DNA from: Nocardioidaceae bacterium
GTDB lineage: Bacteria > Actinomycetota > Actinomycetes > Propionibacteriales > Nocardioidaceae
DNA: 32,676 nucleotides
Assembly: GCA_013697905.1 (NCBI GenBank)
Contig: JACCVZ010000138.1
Coordinates: forward strand, 1 to 32,676
Reading direction: 5' to 3'
Position 1 is the first letter of the stretch, and every line of letters starts with the position of its first letter. Both the position numbers and the translations under genes were made by a program. Below the pieces are notes generated by a model. That model was not told the DNA's origin and did not search any database. It was given only the letters and a program-made list of their open reading frames with translations. Shown piece by piece: positions 8,174 to 15,714 of the stretch.

Positions 8174-9985
8174 TCAGCGGGCGGGGCGGCTGAGGGTGGC
8201 CGAGTGCCGGTGGTCGTCGAACGGGACGACCGAATTGCGCGAGGTGTCGACGGCGTCGAGAAGCTCACACTGCGACTCGGCGCCGTCGATCGGGCACGAC
8301 CACGTGCCTTCGACATGGACCAGCCGGACCCCAGGCTGCTCGAGCCACCGCAACAGCTTCTCGGACTCCTCCGGAGTGGCCGCCGGTGCCGGCCCAGGTC
8401 CCGGTACGACTGTGTCGGCGGCCAGCTGCAACATGTCGGTCCAGTCACGTGCGCTGACTCCGGGCGGGATCACACCGGCCGCAGCCAGCCGACCGTGCCG
8501 GATCACGTGCACCGACCAGCGGTTGTCGTCGTCCCGGAGGGCGGCCACAATCTCGGCGCAGGAGGTCAGAGCACGCAGCCGCTGGGTGCGGGCGGCCGCC
8601 CGGACGAAGCTCGTCATCCGGTTTCGGTGGGAGGCTGCCTCTTCGAACCGCTCGGCCTTGGCGAGCAGATCCATCCGCTGCCGGACGGCCGCCGTGACCC
8701 GGGCTGGACTCGCGTCGAGACTGTGCCGCAGGGACTCGACCGTGACGAGGTAGTCGCGCTCGGACACTGAGCCGTCGCACGGCGCCAGGCACCGGCCCAT
8801 CTCGGCGAGAGCGCAGGCACTGCGACTCGGCTGCCTCGGGAGACGGTCGCTGCACTGCCGGATGGGGAAGCTCTCGTGCAGGGCGGACATCGCAGCCTCC
8901 GCCTGCTGTCGCGAGCGGAACGGGCCAAGGTAGTCGGCGTCGTCGTTGAGCACCTTCCGCACGAGCGACAGCCTGGGCCAGGTTTCGACGGTGAGCTTGA
9001 CCCAGCTCACACGCTCAGGAAACTTCGAACGTCGGTTGTAGCGCGGCTTGTGCTCGGCGATGAGCCGCAGCTCGCGCACCTCCGCCGCGAGCGCTGTCGC
9101 GCATACGATTCCCTCGACCGACTCGGCGAGCCCGACCATCTCGCCCATCCGTGAGCGCGTCTCGCTCGCCGTGAAATACGTGCGCACGCGTGCGCGCAGG
9201 TCCTTCGACGTACCGACATCGAGGACGCGGCCGCGACCATCGCGGAAGAGGTAGACACCCGGGGAGTGCGGGAGCTGCTCGGCGAGATGGCGCTTCTTGC
9301 GTTGCGCCGACGAGACGCGCGACGAGAAGGTCTGGAGCTCCTCAAGGGTGTGCACGCCAAGGTTGCCGAGCCGCTCCATCAGCCCGTGCAGTACGTCGAC
9401 GGTGGCGCGAGCGTCTGAGAGCGCCCGGTGGTTCGGGGTCGTCGTCGACCTGAACAGCCGCGCCAGCGACGACAACTTGCAGTTGGGGGCGTCGTCGCGG
9501 GTGATCACGCGGCGGGCGAGCTTGGCGGTGTCGAGCACGTCGAAGCGCGGCCACCCAATCCCCATCAGCTCGCAATAGTGACGCAGGAATCCGACGTCGA
9601 ACGGCGCGTTGTGCGCCACCAACACTGCACCGCGAGCAAACTCGAGGAACGCCGGCAATGCCGCCTCGATCCGCGGAGCGTCGGCAACCATCGAGTTGGT
9701 GATGCCGGTGAGCACGGAGATGAACGGCGGGATCGGCTGGCTGGGGCGTACGAGCGTCTGGAACTCCGCGAGCTTCTCGCCGCGACACACCTTGACTGCA
9801 CCGATCTCCGTGATCGAAGCACCTGCCGTGGCCGAGCCACCGGTGGTCTCGAGGTCCACGACCACGAAGGTGATGTGGCGTAGCGCAGTGCCGAGCTCGT
9901 CGAACGTTTGCTGCACCGGCGTCGCCTGCGACGACGACGCTGGAGGGGCCGGCGACGGACCGGAGGTGGGGAGCACGGTGCTCAT
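8174..9985 (-). CDS. DEDDh exonuclease fused to UvrC-like GIY-YIG region
   Basis: This 603-residue protein joins a DnaQ-type 3'-5' exonuclease to a UvrC N-terminal-like half, an architecture known in actinobacteria (Rv2191 type) and presumably used in DNA repair. The exonuclease residues are all present: D44 and E46 in VVVDLETTG, D130 in HNAPFDVGFL, H186 and D191 in HRALSDA. The GIY-YIG region begins near residue 238 (SPGVYLF), but the expected second tyrosine is D256 (LDVGTSKDLRARV). The later HKPRYNRR segment is kept. A cysteine-containing stretch (CALAEMGRCLAPC) and a UVR-like helix (KAERFEEAASHRNRM) follow, as in UvrC. No RNase H-like second nuclease domain is seen. The start ATG 9985 is favoured by a TAGCGT element 7 bases upstream; GTG 10009 is possible. 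Confidence 0.92.
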   Translation of the reverse strand: MSTVLPTSGPSPAPPASSSQATPVQQTFDELGTALRHITFVVVDLETTGGSATAGASITEIGAVKVCRGEKLAEFQTLVRPSQPIPPFISVLTGITNSMVADAPRIEAALPAFLEFARGAVLVAHNAPFDVGFLRHYCELMGIGWPRFDVLDTAKLARRVITRDDAPNCKLSSLARLFRSTTTPNHRALSDARATVDVLHGLMERLGNLGVHTLEELQTFSSRVSSAQRKKRHLAEQLPHSPGVYLFRDGRGRVLDVGTSKDLRARVRTYFTASETRSRMGEMVGLAESVEGIVCATALAAEVRELRLIAEHKPRYNRRSKFPERVSWVKLTVETWPRLSLVRKVLNDDADYLGPFRSRQQAEAAMSALHESFPIRQCSDRLPRQPSRSACALAEMGRCLAPCDGSVSERDYLVTVESLRHSLDASPARVTAAVRQRMDLLAKAERFEEAASHRNRMTSFVRAAARTQRLRALTSCAEIVAALRDDDNRWSVHVIRHGRLAAAGVIPPGVSARDWTDMLQLAADTVVPGPGPAPAATPEESEKLLRWLEQPGVRLVHVEGTWSCPIDGAESQCELLDAVDTSRNSVVPFDDHRHSATLSRPAR

Positions 9986-9992
9986 GGTCACG

Positions 9993-9998
9993 ACGCTA
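9993..9998 (-). promoter_or_regulatory. Candidate -10 element of the exonuclease/GIY-YIG gene
   Basis: On the minus strand TAGCGT is 7 bases before ATG 9985. It would place transcription start at or next to the start codon, and it decides against the longer reading from GTG 10009, which would begin upstream of the promoter. Confidence 0.45.
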
Positions 9999-10222
9999 GG
10001 GGCGACCACCGACGAAAACTGTCCACGACGCGCCTGCTGCCGCGCGGACTCGGCACCTCCGCAGCCCCGTCCGCTTCGGTGACGTACGCCGGGCGCCTCG
10101 CCGTCTCTTGGCCGCGGCGTGGTCGGCGAGCGAGAAACGCGTCAGACCCGCTGACGTGCAGCACTACCCTGGAGAAAGGAGAGGTGACCATCACCGAGGG
10201 GACACCTCAAGGAAGGCGAGCG

Positions 10223-10525
10223 ATGAACCAGCCCACCGACGATGTGGTCGTCGACACCGCCGGCGTCGGCGCGTCCGCGCCCGGCGACGTGCCTGACGAG
10301 CTACACCGATGGCGGTGCACAGGCTGCGGCAACATGACGCGCTTCGATGTGGTGCCTGAGTCTACGACGCATGAGTTCTGGCACCTCGACCTTGCCGGCG
10401 GCGCCACCATCGAGGACACCGAGGTGGTCCGCGAGCGGGTGATGTCGGTGGCGTGCCGGTGGTGCGGCCGCAATGACACTGTCGAGATGGTCCTGAGGCC
10501 TGGAGCAGTTGTTGGTGACCGGTAA
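10223..10525 (+). CDS. Small zinc-ribbon-like protein of unknown function
   Basis: This 100-residue protein has two CxxC knuckles, CTGC (C32/C35) and CRWC (C78/C81), spaced about 43 residues apart, which would bind one zinc ion in a zinc-ribbon fold. The N-terminus is acidic and probably disordered. The middle has an aromatic stretch (HEFWHLDL). A good AGGAAGG site precedes ATG 10223; an in-frame GTG at 10184 behind GGAG is an alternative start. The last bases overlap the start of the coiled-coil NYN gene, so the two are probably translated together and may act together. I do not recognise a characterised family. Nucleic-acid or protein binding is plausible for such ribbons, but this is inference. 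Confidence 0.8.
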   Translation: MNQPTDDVVVDTAGVGASAPGDVPDELHRWRCTGCGNMTRFDVVPESTTHEFWHLDLAGGATIEDTEVVRERVMSVACRWCGRNDTVEMVLRPGAVVGDR

Positions 10526-11864
10526 CGACGAAGCGACGAATGGGGAAGGCGCGACGCCGATCCCGACGGTCGACTCGCTCCCGCCTCGGCTGCGCTCGCG
10601 GGTCATCTGGCTTGCTTCTGACGCCATGAGCCGGGTGCCAGCGGTCCACCTCCCGCCTGCCCTGCGCACGTCAGCCAACTTTGCTCCCGCTAAGCGCACC
10701 AAGTTGGTCGGCACCCGGATTGCCAGCGCTCTGGACCGTGATGACGAGTTCCGCGAACACGTCGCAGCACAGGTGCGGGCGAGCACCCCCGCCGTCGTAC
10801 TCGAGCTCGAGTCCGGCACACCATCTGTCGACGACGAGACACAGGCTGTCGCGGCGGCTGTCGCGTTCATCGTCCGCACGGACGGTTGGGGAGACGTGGT
10901 CGCTGGTGCCGTCCGGGCAGAGCAGGGACGGCGGGAGGCTCCTGGGGGAGATCTGGCAGCCATGATCGAGAAGCTGCTCGCAGATCTGGCCGCGTCCCGC
11001 GCAGAGGTCAGATCGGTGCGCGACAAGCTGCGAAGTCAGCTGGACGAGGTCAAGGGCGACAACACCACCCTGCGTCGTACGCTCGGTCAGACACGTCAGC
11101 AGCTCAAGCAGGCGCAGCAGACGGTCGCCGGCCTGGACGACGCGGTGGAAGGGGCGCGCCGCGCAGCGACTGCGGCTACTCGGGTCGCCGAAGCCGAGGT
11201 GCGGCGGCTCCGCGCCCGCGTCGACCAGCTCGAGTCGCAGTCGGCGTCCACGCGTCGCGCCGTCCGAGAGGACCGCGAGGCTGAGACGATGCGTCAGCGC
11301 CTGTTGCTCGACACGATCATGGACAGCGCCGCCGGACTGCGCCGGGAGCTCGCCCTTCCGTTGAGCGACCTGCTCCCCGCCGACACCGTCCGCGCGATCG
11401 AGCCGGACGCCGGCGGAGGTCTCGCTGGTGTCGGCAGATCGCTGCAGAGCGACGACCCGGTGTTGCTTCGAAGGCTGATCGAGCTACCGCGGGCCCATCT
11501 CATCGTCGACGGCTACAACGTTTCGAAGTCCGCGTGGCCCACCGCGCCGCTCGAGGAGCAGCGCAACCGGCTCGCCAGCCGCGTCGCGGCGCTGGTGGCG
11601 GGAAGGGGGATCGAGACGACGATCGTGTTCGACGGTGCCGATCTCCTGCACCCGCCGACCGTGGCGTCGCCGCGTGTCCTCCGGGTGCTGTTCAGCCCGC
11701 CTGGGGTGATCGCCGACGACACGATCCGGCACCTGGTGTCGGCGGAACCCGTCGGGCGCCCACTTGTTGTCGTCTCGACCGACCGAGAGGTGGCGGAGAG
11801 CGTGTCCAAGATGGGGGCGCGCTCGGTTACGTCGCAGGCGCTAATTGCGGTGCTCGGGCTGTGA
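10515..11864 (+). CDS. Coiled-coil protein with C-terminal NYN (YacP-type) RNase-like domain
   Basis: About 449 residues. The N-terminal region (1-150) is helical with no motif I can name. Residues about 150-255 form a long coiled coil rich in Gln, Arg and Glu. The C-terminal domain (about 325-449) matches the NYN/PIN-like fold of YacP/Rae1-type ribonucleases: IVDGYN with D332, VFDGAD with D373, ADD with D401/D402, and STDREV with D423 form the expected acidic metal site. YacP homologues cleave mRNA on the ribosome in Bacillus, so an RNA-cleaving role is likely but not shown here. The start is uncertain: GTG 10515 lies 9 bases after GGAG, with TTG codons at 10509 and 10512 also possible. It overlaps the zinc-ribbon gene by 11 bases. 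Confidence 0.88.
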   Translation: MTGNDEATNGEGATPIPTVDSLPPRLRSRVIWLASDAMSRVPAVHLPPALRTSANFAPAKRTKLVGTRIASALDRDDEFREHVAAQVRASTPAVVLELESGTPSVDDETQAVAAAVAFIVRTDGWGDVVAGAVRAEQGRREAPGGDLAAMIEKLLADLAASRAEVRSVRDKLRSQLDEVKGDNTTLRRTLGQTRQQLKQAQQTVAGLDDAVEGARRAATAATRVAEAEVRRLRARVDQLESQSASTRRAVREDREAETMRQRLLLDTIMDSAAGLRRELALPLSDLLPADTVRAIEPDAGGGLAGVGRSLQSDDPVLLRRLIELPRAHLIVDGYNVSKSAWPTAPLEEQRNRLASRVAALVAGRGIETTIVFDGADLLHPPTVASPRVLRVLFSPPGVIADDTIRHLVSAEPVGRPLVVVSTDREVAESVSKMGARSVTSQALIAVLGL

Positions 11865-11927
11865 CTTCCGCGGTCTCCTCCTGGACCCAGTGAGGACGTA
11901 CGCCGTCACGTGCGCCACGATCGAGCC

Positions 11928-12479
11928 ATGTCTGCAGTGCCTGCAACCGTCGTCGCGGTGAGCGCGAGCCTCCGCCACGGGTTCAGCAAACAGACCCAGT
12001 CCGCCATCACGCTTGTCGCGGGTGTCGGGGTGGAGGGCGACTCGCACGCCGGCGTCACCGTGCAACACCGGTCCCGCGTACGCCGGGACCCGACTCAGCC
12101 CAATCTGCGCCAGGTCCACCTCGTGCACGCCGAGTTGCACGATGAACTGGCACTGCGGGGGTATGACCTCGCTCCAGGCGACATCGGCGAGAACGTCACC
12201 ACCCGTGGGATCGATCTCCTCAGCCTTGCCCGTGGAAGCCTCATCCACCTCGGCGCAGACGCCGTCGTCGCGGTCATGGGTCTACGCAATCCCTGCACGC
12301 AGCTCGACCGGTTCAGGCCCGGGCTCATGCAGGCGACGCTTCACCGTGACGGCGCCGGTGCCCTGGTGCGCAAGGCCGGCGTGATGGCCGTTGTCGTGCA
12401 CGGAGGAGTGGTGGTCTCCGGTGACCGGATCCGTCTCGAGCGGGCGCCGAGGCCACAGCAGCGTCTCGGTCCAGTCTGA
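11928..12479 (+). CDS. MOSC domain protein
   Basis: This 183-residue protein is a MOSC (molybdenum cofactor sulfurase C-terminal) domain protein. Family features are the AVSAS-RHGFSK opening, GVEGDSHAG, the GENVTTRGIDL segment and the LRNPC motif with C123, the cysteine expected to bind a sulfur-carrying or molybdenum cofactor group. It is cytoplasmic with no membrane segment. Substrate and partner are unknown, and no molybdenum cofactor gene is nearby. ATG 11928 is chosen because the family begins just before the AVSAS strand; an in-frame GTG at 11910 would add six residues. I see no good ribosome-binding site for either. It follows the NYN gene by 63 bases. Confidence 0.88.
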   Translation: MSAVPATVVAVSASLRHGFSKQTQSAITLVAGVGVEGDSHAGVTVQHRSRVRRDPTQPNLRQVHLVHAELHDELALRGYDLAPGDIGENVTTRGIDLLSLARGSLIHLGADAVVAVMGLRNPCTQLDRFRPGLMQATLHRDGAGALVRKAGVMAVVVHGGVVVSGDRIRLERAPRPQQRLGPV

Positions 12480-12509
12480 GCTATTCCTCCGTCGGGGCGG
12501 TCAACGCGT

Positions 12510-12538
12510 CTGAGACTGTCGGTCGAGGTCTCTAGCGT
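12510..12538 (+). promoter_or_regulatory. Candidate sigma70-type promoter of the four-cysteine small protein gene
   Basis: CTGAGA (12510-12515) and TAGCGT (12533-12538) are separated by 17 bases, a proper spacing for a housekeeping promoter. Transcription would start near 12545, giving a leader of about 36 bases that contains the GGAGG site. Confidence 0.4.
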
Positions 12539-12580
12539 CATCGACAAGGCACAAGTTCTTCCCCCGAGTCGGAGGTCGTC

Positions 12581-12904
12581 ATGACCGCAGAAGCACCCCG
12601 TCCCACTCCCACGCGCTGGCCCGTAGAGCCGGCGGCCGCGGCCGAGCCGGTCCCGTCGCTCGGCCTCGACCTTGCTGGCGAGGTCGACCATGACCAACCT
12701 GTTGTGATCGACTGCGACCGGTGCACGATGCGCGGCATCGGCTGCGGAGACTGTGTCGTGACAGTGCTTCTCGGCGGGCCGCCGTACGGCGTCGAGCTCG
12801 ACGACGTCGAGCGCCACGCGATCGACGTGTTGTCTGACGCCGGCCTGGTGCCGCCGCTGCGGATGGCCGAGGCGGTCGAGTCCCGCTACGTCGACGGTCC
12901 GTGA
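12581..12904 (+). CDS. Small four-cysteine protein of unknown function
   Basis: This 107-residue cytoplasmic protein starts with a Pro/Ala-rich tail and has a compact cysteine module DCDRCTMRGIGCGDC (C45, C48, C55, C58) that could bind zinc or an iron-sulfur cluster. It is followed by VVTVLLGG and a helical end (DVERHAIDVLSDAGLVPPLRM). GGAGG 5 bases before ATG 12581 makes the start clear. I recall similar short proteins upstream of actinobacterial NlpC/P60 genes, but no function. It ends 245 bases before the NlpC/P60 gene. Coding character is supported by the strong ribosome-binding site and proper third-position GC. Confidence 0.75.
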   Translation: MTAEAPRPTPTRWPVEPAAAAEPVPSLGLDLAGEVDHDQPVVIDCDRCTMRGIGCGDCVVTVLLGGPPYGVELDDVERHAIDVLSDAGLVPPLRMAEAVESRYVDGP

Positions 12905-12906
12905 GA

Positions 12907-12920
12907 GGGCGCAACCGCCC
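12907..12920 (+). terminator. Small hairpin after the four-cysteine gene
   Basis: GGGCG and CGCCC form a 5-base-pair stem with a CAAC loop, 2 bases after the TGA stop. No T-run follows, so termination would be weak or non-canonical. Confidence 0.3.
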
Positions 12921-13005
12921 TAGCCGTGGCCGGTGATGCAGAGGGGTCGGGTGAGAGGGGAGTGAGATGATTCCACCAACGAATATCCACGAAACAGCAG
13001 CACCC

Positions 13006-13035
13006 TTGGACCGTTGCGCTGTGCATCTGTAGTGT
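13006..13035 (+). promoter_or_regulatory. Candidate promoter of the NlpC/P60 gene
   Basis: TTGGAC (13006-13011) and TAGTGT (13030-13035) are 18 bases apart within the 245-base gap before the NlpC/P60 gene. The transcript would have a leader of roughly 105 bases. I looked for a c-di-AMP riboswitch, often found before such genes, and did not see its conserved core. Confidence 0.4.
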
Positions 13036-13149
13036 GATCAGTCGGCTCTCGGTGACGCCGCGCTGATGCGGGACGCAGCCGACGCGCCTCCAGAAGTTGT
13101 CGGCTCTGCCGTTGCCTGTGATCGCTAGTGAGAGGGAGACCGTCGACCC

Positions 13150-14280
13150 GTGTCGAACGGCCGTACACACCACATGCCATCCTTCGCCACTCGGACCGCC
13201 CTCGGCTGCTGTGCGGCGCTGATCGCCAGTCTTGTGCTCGCCCCCGCAGGTGCTGCCGACCCCGACGGACCCGACAGTGGACCCGACAAGCCGTCGATCG
13301 CCGAGGTGAAGAGACAGCTTGACGCACTCGGCCACGAGTCCGAGATCGCTTCCGAGAACCTGAACGCCGTCCGCGTCGACATGCACGGCGCGCAGGAGCG
13401 CTTGGACACTCTCGAGGCCGACGTGACCCGTCAGCAGACTCGCGTCGAGAGGCTGCGCGGCAGGGTCGTCGCGATGGCTGTCGATGACTACCAGGTCGCT
13501 TCGACGAGCTCGCCCGCCACCGCGCTCTTCACGGCCGACGACGCCGGGCAGTTGCTTGACGAGATGGCCACCGCCTCGATGGTTGCCGACCAGCAGGCGG
13601 GGCTGCTGCTCAAACTGAGGCAGCAGCAAAAGCAGCTCGGCATTCAAGCGTTGCAGGCAGAAGATGCCGTCGACGCTCTCACCGACGACAAGCGTGAGGC
13701 CGCCAAGCACCAGGCCGAGCTAGATGGCTCGATCAGCGAATCCACGAAGCTGCTCGGGCAGCTCAAGGAGGAAGCGCGCGCGCGTGTGCGCGCCCTCCAG
13801 GCGGCCGCGCAAGTGCACCCGGAGGTGGCCGCCCAGCCCAGCCCAGCGGTCGGGGCCCAGCCCAACCCGGCGGTCGAAACGCAACCGAACCGCGGCCAAC
13901 CTCGCCTCAGCCTCGGTGATGTGCCTGCCTCCGACAGGGCGCAGATCGCCGTGCAGACGGCGCTCGACCAGGTCGGCGACTCGTACGTCTATGGCGCCGC
14001 GGGGCCGGACTCGTTCGACTGTTCGGGCCTCACGATGTATGCCTGGCAATCCGCCGGCGTGTCCATCCCACACGCCTCCAGCGCGCAGCCGAGCGCGGGC
14101 ACCCCAGTATCGATCTCGGCATTGCAACCTGGTGACCTGGTCTTCTACTATTCGCCGATCTCCCACGTGGGCATGTACATCGGCAACGGTCTACTCGTTC
14201 ACGCTGCGAACCCTAGCCGCCCGGTGGAGGTCGTCCCGGTCGACTCGATGCCGATCAGCAGCGCCGTCCGCATCGCCTGA
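13150..14280 (+). CDS. Secreted NlpC/P60 peptidoglycan hydrolase (RipA-like)
   Basis: This 376-residue exported enzyme probably cleaves peptide stems of peptidoglycan, as RipA-type endopeptidases do during cell separation. It has an N-terminal signal peptide (ALGCCAALIASLVLAPAGAA, cleavage near residue 36). A long coiled coil spans about 48-215, then a Pro/Gln linker with imperfect repeats (PSPAVGAQPNPAVETQPN), and a C-terminal NlpC/P60 domain (about 255-376). The catalytic cysteine C291 (FDCSG), H339 (SHVGMYIG) and H351 (LVHAANP) are present. In RipA-like proteins the coiled coil binds regulators or blocks the active site. The start GTG 13150 follows GGGAG by 11 bases; ATG 13174 is an alternative that keeps the signal peptide. 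Confidence 0.93.
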   Translation: MSNGRTHHMPSFATRTALGCCAALIASLVLAPAGAADPDGPDSGPDKPSIAEVKRQLDALGHESEIASENLNAVRVDMHGAQERLDTLEADVTRQQTRVERLRGRVVAMAVDDYQVASTSSPATALFTADDAGQLLDEMATASMVADQQAGLLLKLRQQQKQLGIQALQAEDAVDALTDDKREAAKHQAELDGSISESTKLLGQLKEEARARVRALQAAAQVHPEVAAQPSPAVGAQPNPAVETQPNRGQPRLSLGDVPASDRAQIAVQTALDQVGDSYVYGAAGPDSFDCSGLTMYAWQSAGVSIPHASSAQPSAGTPVSISALQPGDLVFYYSPISHVGMYIGNGLLVHAANPSRPVEVVPVDSMPISSAVRIA

Positions 14281-14318
14281 CGGACGACTGACCTGCATCT
14301 GGGTAGGCATCGCCCGCC

Positions 14319-14324
14319 TAGGAT
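14319..14324 (+). promoter_or_regulatory. Candidate -10 element of the metalloprotease-like gene (leaderless)
   Basis: TAGGAT stands exactly 6 bases before GTG 14331 with no ribosome-binding site, the same layout as at ctaE, ctaG and the S9 peptidase gene. Confidence 0.5.
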
Positions 14325-14330
14325 TGGTCT

Positions 14331-15653
14331 GTGTCGACGAACGACGGTGTGAGTGTCAACCAAGAGCCGAGGCCATGGTCGTCGCGAGCGTGGCTGCGAT
14401 CGGTGGGTGCGCTCGCCGTCGTCTCGATTGTCGTGTTGTCCGTTGTCTGGCTGACTGAACAACGAGGTTCTGAGCCCACCCCGCTGCCGCCGTCGAGCTC
14501 CCGAGGCGAGGCGGGGTCGATTGACTCGGCCGCACAGCGGAACTCGCTTGCCATCCGGGCTCTGCAGCGTCAGGGCGCCGGTCTGCGAGCAGGAAGCCGG
14601 GCCGACTACCTCAGCGCTTGGGACGCCACGACGGCTGCCGTTCAGCGGCGCGCGCAGACGACGTACGCCAACCTCCGGGCGCTCGGGGTCCAAGAACTCG
14701 ACACCCGATACATCGCGGCCGAATCCGGGCTCAGCCGGGGCGCCGAGCGGCTTGGAGGACCGGCATGGAGGGCGGACGTCGAGGTCGGATATGCGCTCGC
14801 AGGGTTCGACCGTAGCCCAGCTCGAACGATCGTCAGCTACACGTTCGTGCGGCGCCATGATCGCGCCTACATCATCGATGTGCGAGCGGCAGACGGACAG
14901 CGACAACCGATCTGGTCGTTGGGTCGTCTCGACGTACGCCGCTCGCCGCGCACCCTGGTCGCCGCGTCGAGCGAGGCCACGGCGTCTCGAGTCGCGGCGC
15001 ACCTCAGGCAAGCGGTTGATGACGTCCAGACCGTGCTCCCATGGTGGGACGGCAAGCTCGTCGCGTACGTGGCTGACTCCAGCCGGGACCTCGAGGCGCT
15101 GCTGGCGGCCGCTCCTGGCACTTATCGCGCTATCGCGGCCGTCACCACGACCGTCGACGGATCTACCCGTGCCGACGGGCCGGTCGTGGTCGTGGTCAAC
15201 GCTGCTGTCTTGACTGGCCTCGGTCCGCTCGGTTCTCGCGTCGTGATGACGCACGAGGCCACCCACGTCGCCACCAACGCTGCCGTCGTCGGCATGCCGC
15301 TTTGGGTGGCAGAGGGGTTCGCCGACTATGTAGGGGTCGGTGCGGTCGACGTCCCGCTCTCCGTCTCGGCGCATGCGGTCCTCCGCGACATCCGACGCAA
15401 CGGTGTGCCGAAGCGACTGCCGGCGCATTCCGACTTCGCCGCGGGCCGGCGCGGCCTCGAGGTGTCCTACGAGCAGGCCTGGCTGGCGAACAAGCTGATC
15501 GCCCAGACGTACGGCGAGCGCGGGCTGGTCCGTTTCTACGAGGCAGTCGTCCACGACCCTGACGATCTGGCGGGGGCCTTTCGCGACCTGGGAACAAGTC
15601 GGCGGATCTTCACGCAGCAGTGGCGCGGCTACCTCGAGGGCCTTCGCCGGTGA
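14331..15653 (+). CDS. Membrane-anchored HExxH metalloprotease-like protein
   Basis: This 440-residue protein has a single N-terminal membrane anchor (about residues 24-41, VGALAVVSIVVLSVVWL), so the rest likely faces outside. Residues about 65-205 form an NTF2-like or wrapped domain I cannot name. The C-terminal half holds a zinc-protease signature: THEATHVAT gives H308, E309 and H312, and WVAEGFADY 16 residues later gives the third ligand E328. This is the gluzincin pattern of Peptidase_MA-like proteins. No substrate is known. It begins 50 bases after the NlpC/P60 gene, and with the exported hydrolase before it and the mannosyltransferase after it, an envelope role is plausible. The GTG start is set by the leaderless-type promoter. 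Confidence 0.82.
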   Translation: MSTNDGVSVNQEPRPWSSRAWLRSVGALAVVSIVVLSVVWLTEQRGSEPTPLPPSSSRGEAGSIDSAAQRNSLAIRALQRQGAGLRAGSRADYLSAWDATTAAVQRRAQTTYANLRALGVQELDTRYIAAESGLSRGAERLGGPAWRADVEVGYALAGFDRSPARTIVSYTFVRRHDRAYIIDVRAADGQRQPIWSLGRLDVRRSPRTLVAASSEATASRVAAHLRQAVDDVQTVLPWWDGKLVAYVADSSRDLEALLAAAPGTYRAIAAVTTTVDGSTRADGPVVVVVNAAVLTGLGPLGSRVVMTHEATHVATNAAVVGMPLWVAEGFADYVGVGAVDVPLSVSAHAVLRDIRRNGVPKRLPAHSDFAAGRRGLEVSYEQAWLANKLIAQTYGERGLVRFYEAVVHDPDDLAGAFRDLGTSRRIFTQQWRGYLEGLRR

Positions 15654-15714
15654 CAGGAATCGTTGCTCGGCAGATGCTGCTGCTCGTCCCGGCTGCCGCG
15701 CGCGACGGTCAGCC

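Noticed and set aside
12905-13149. c-di-AMP (ydaO-type) riboswitch before the NlpC/P60 gene
   Set aside because: Expected from other actinobacterial cell-wall hydrolase genes, but I could not find its conserved core; only a promoter-like pair is visible. A covariance-model search would settle it.
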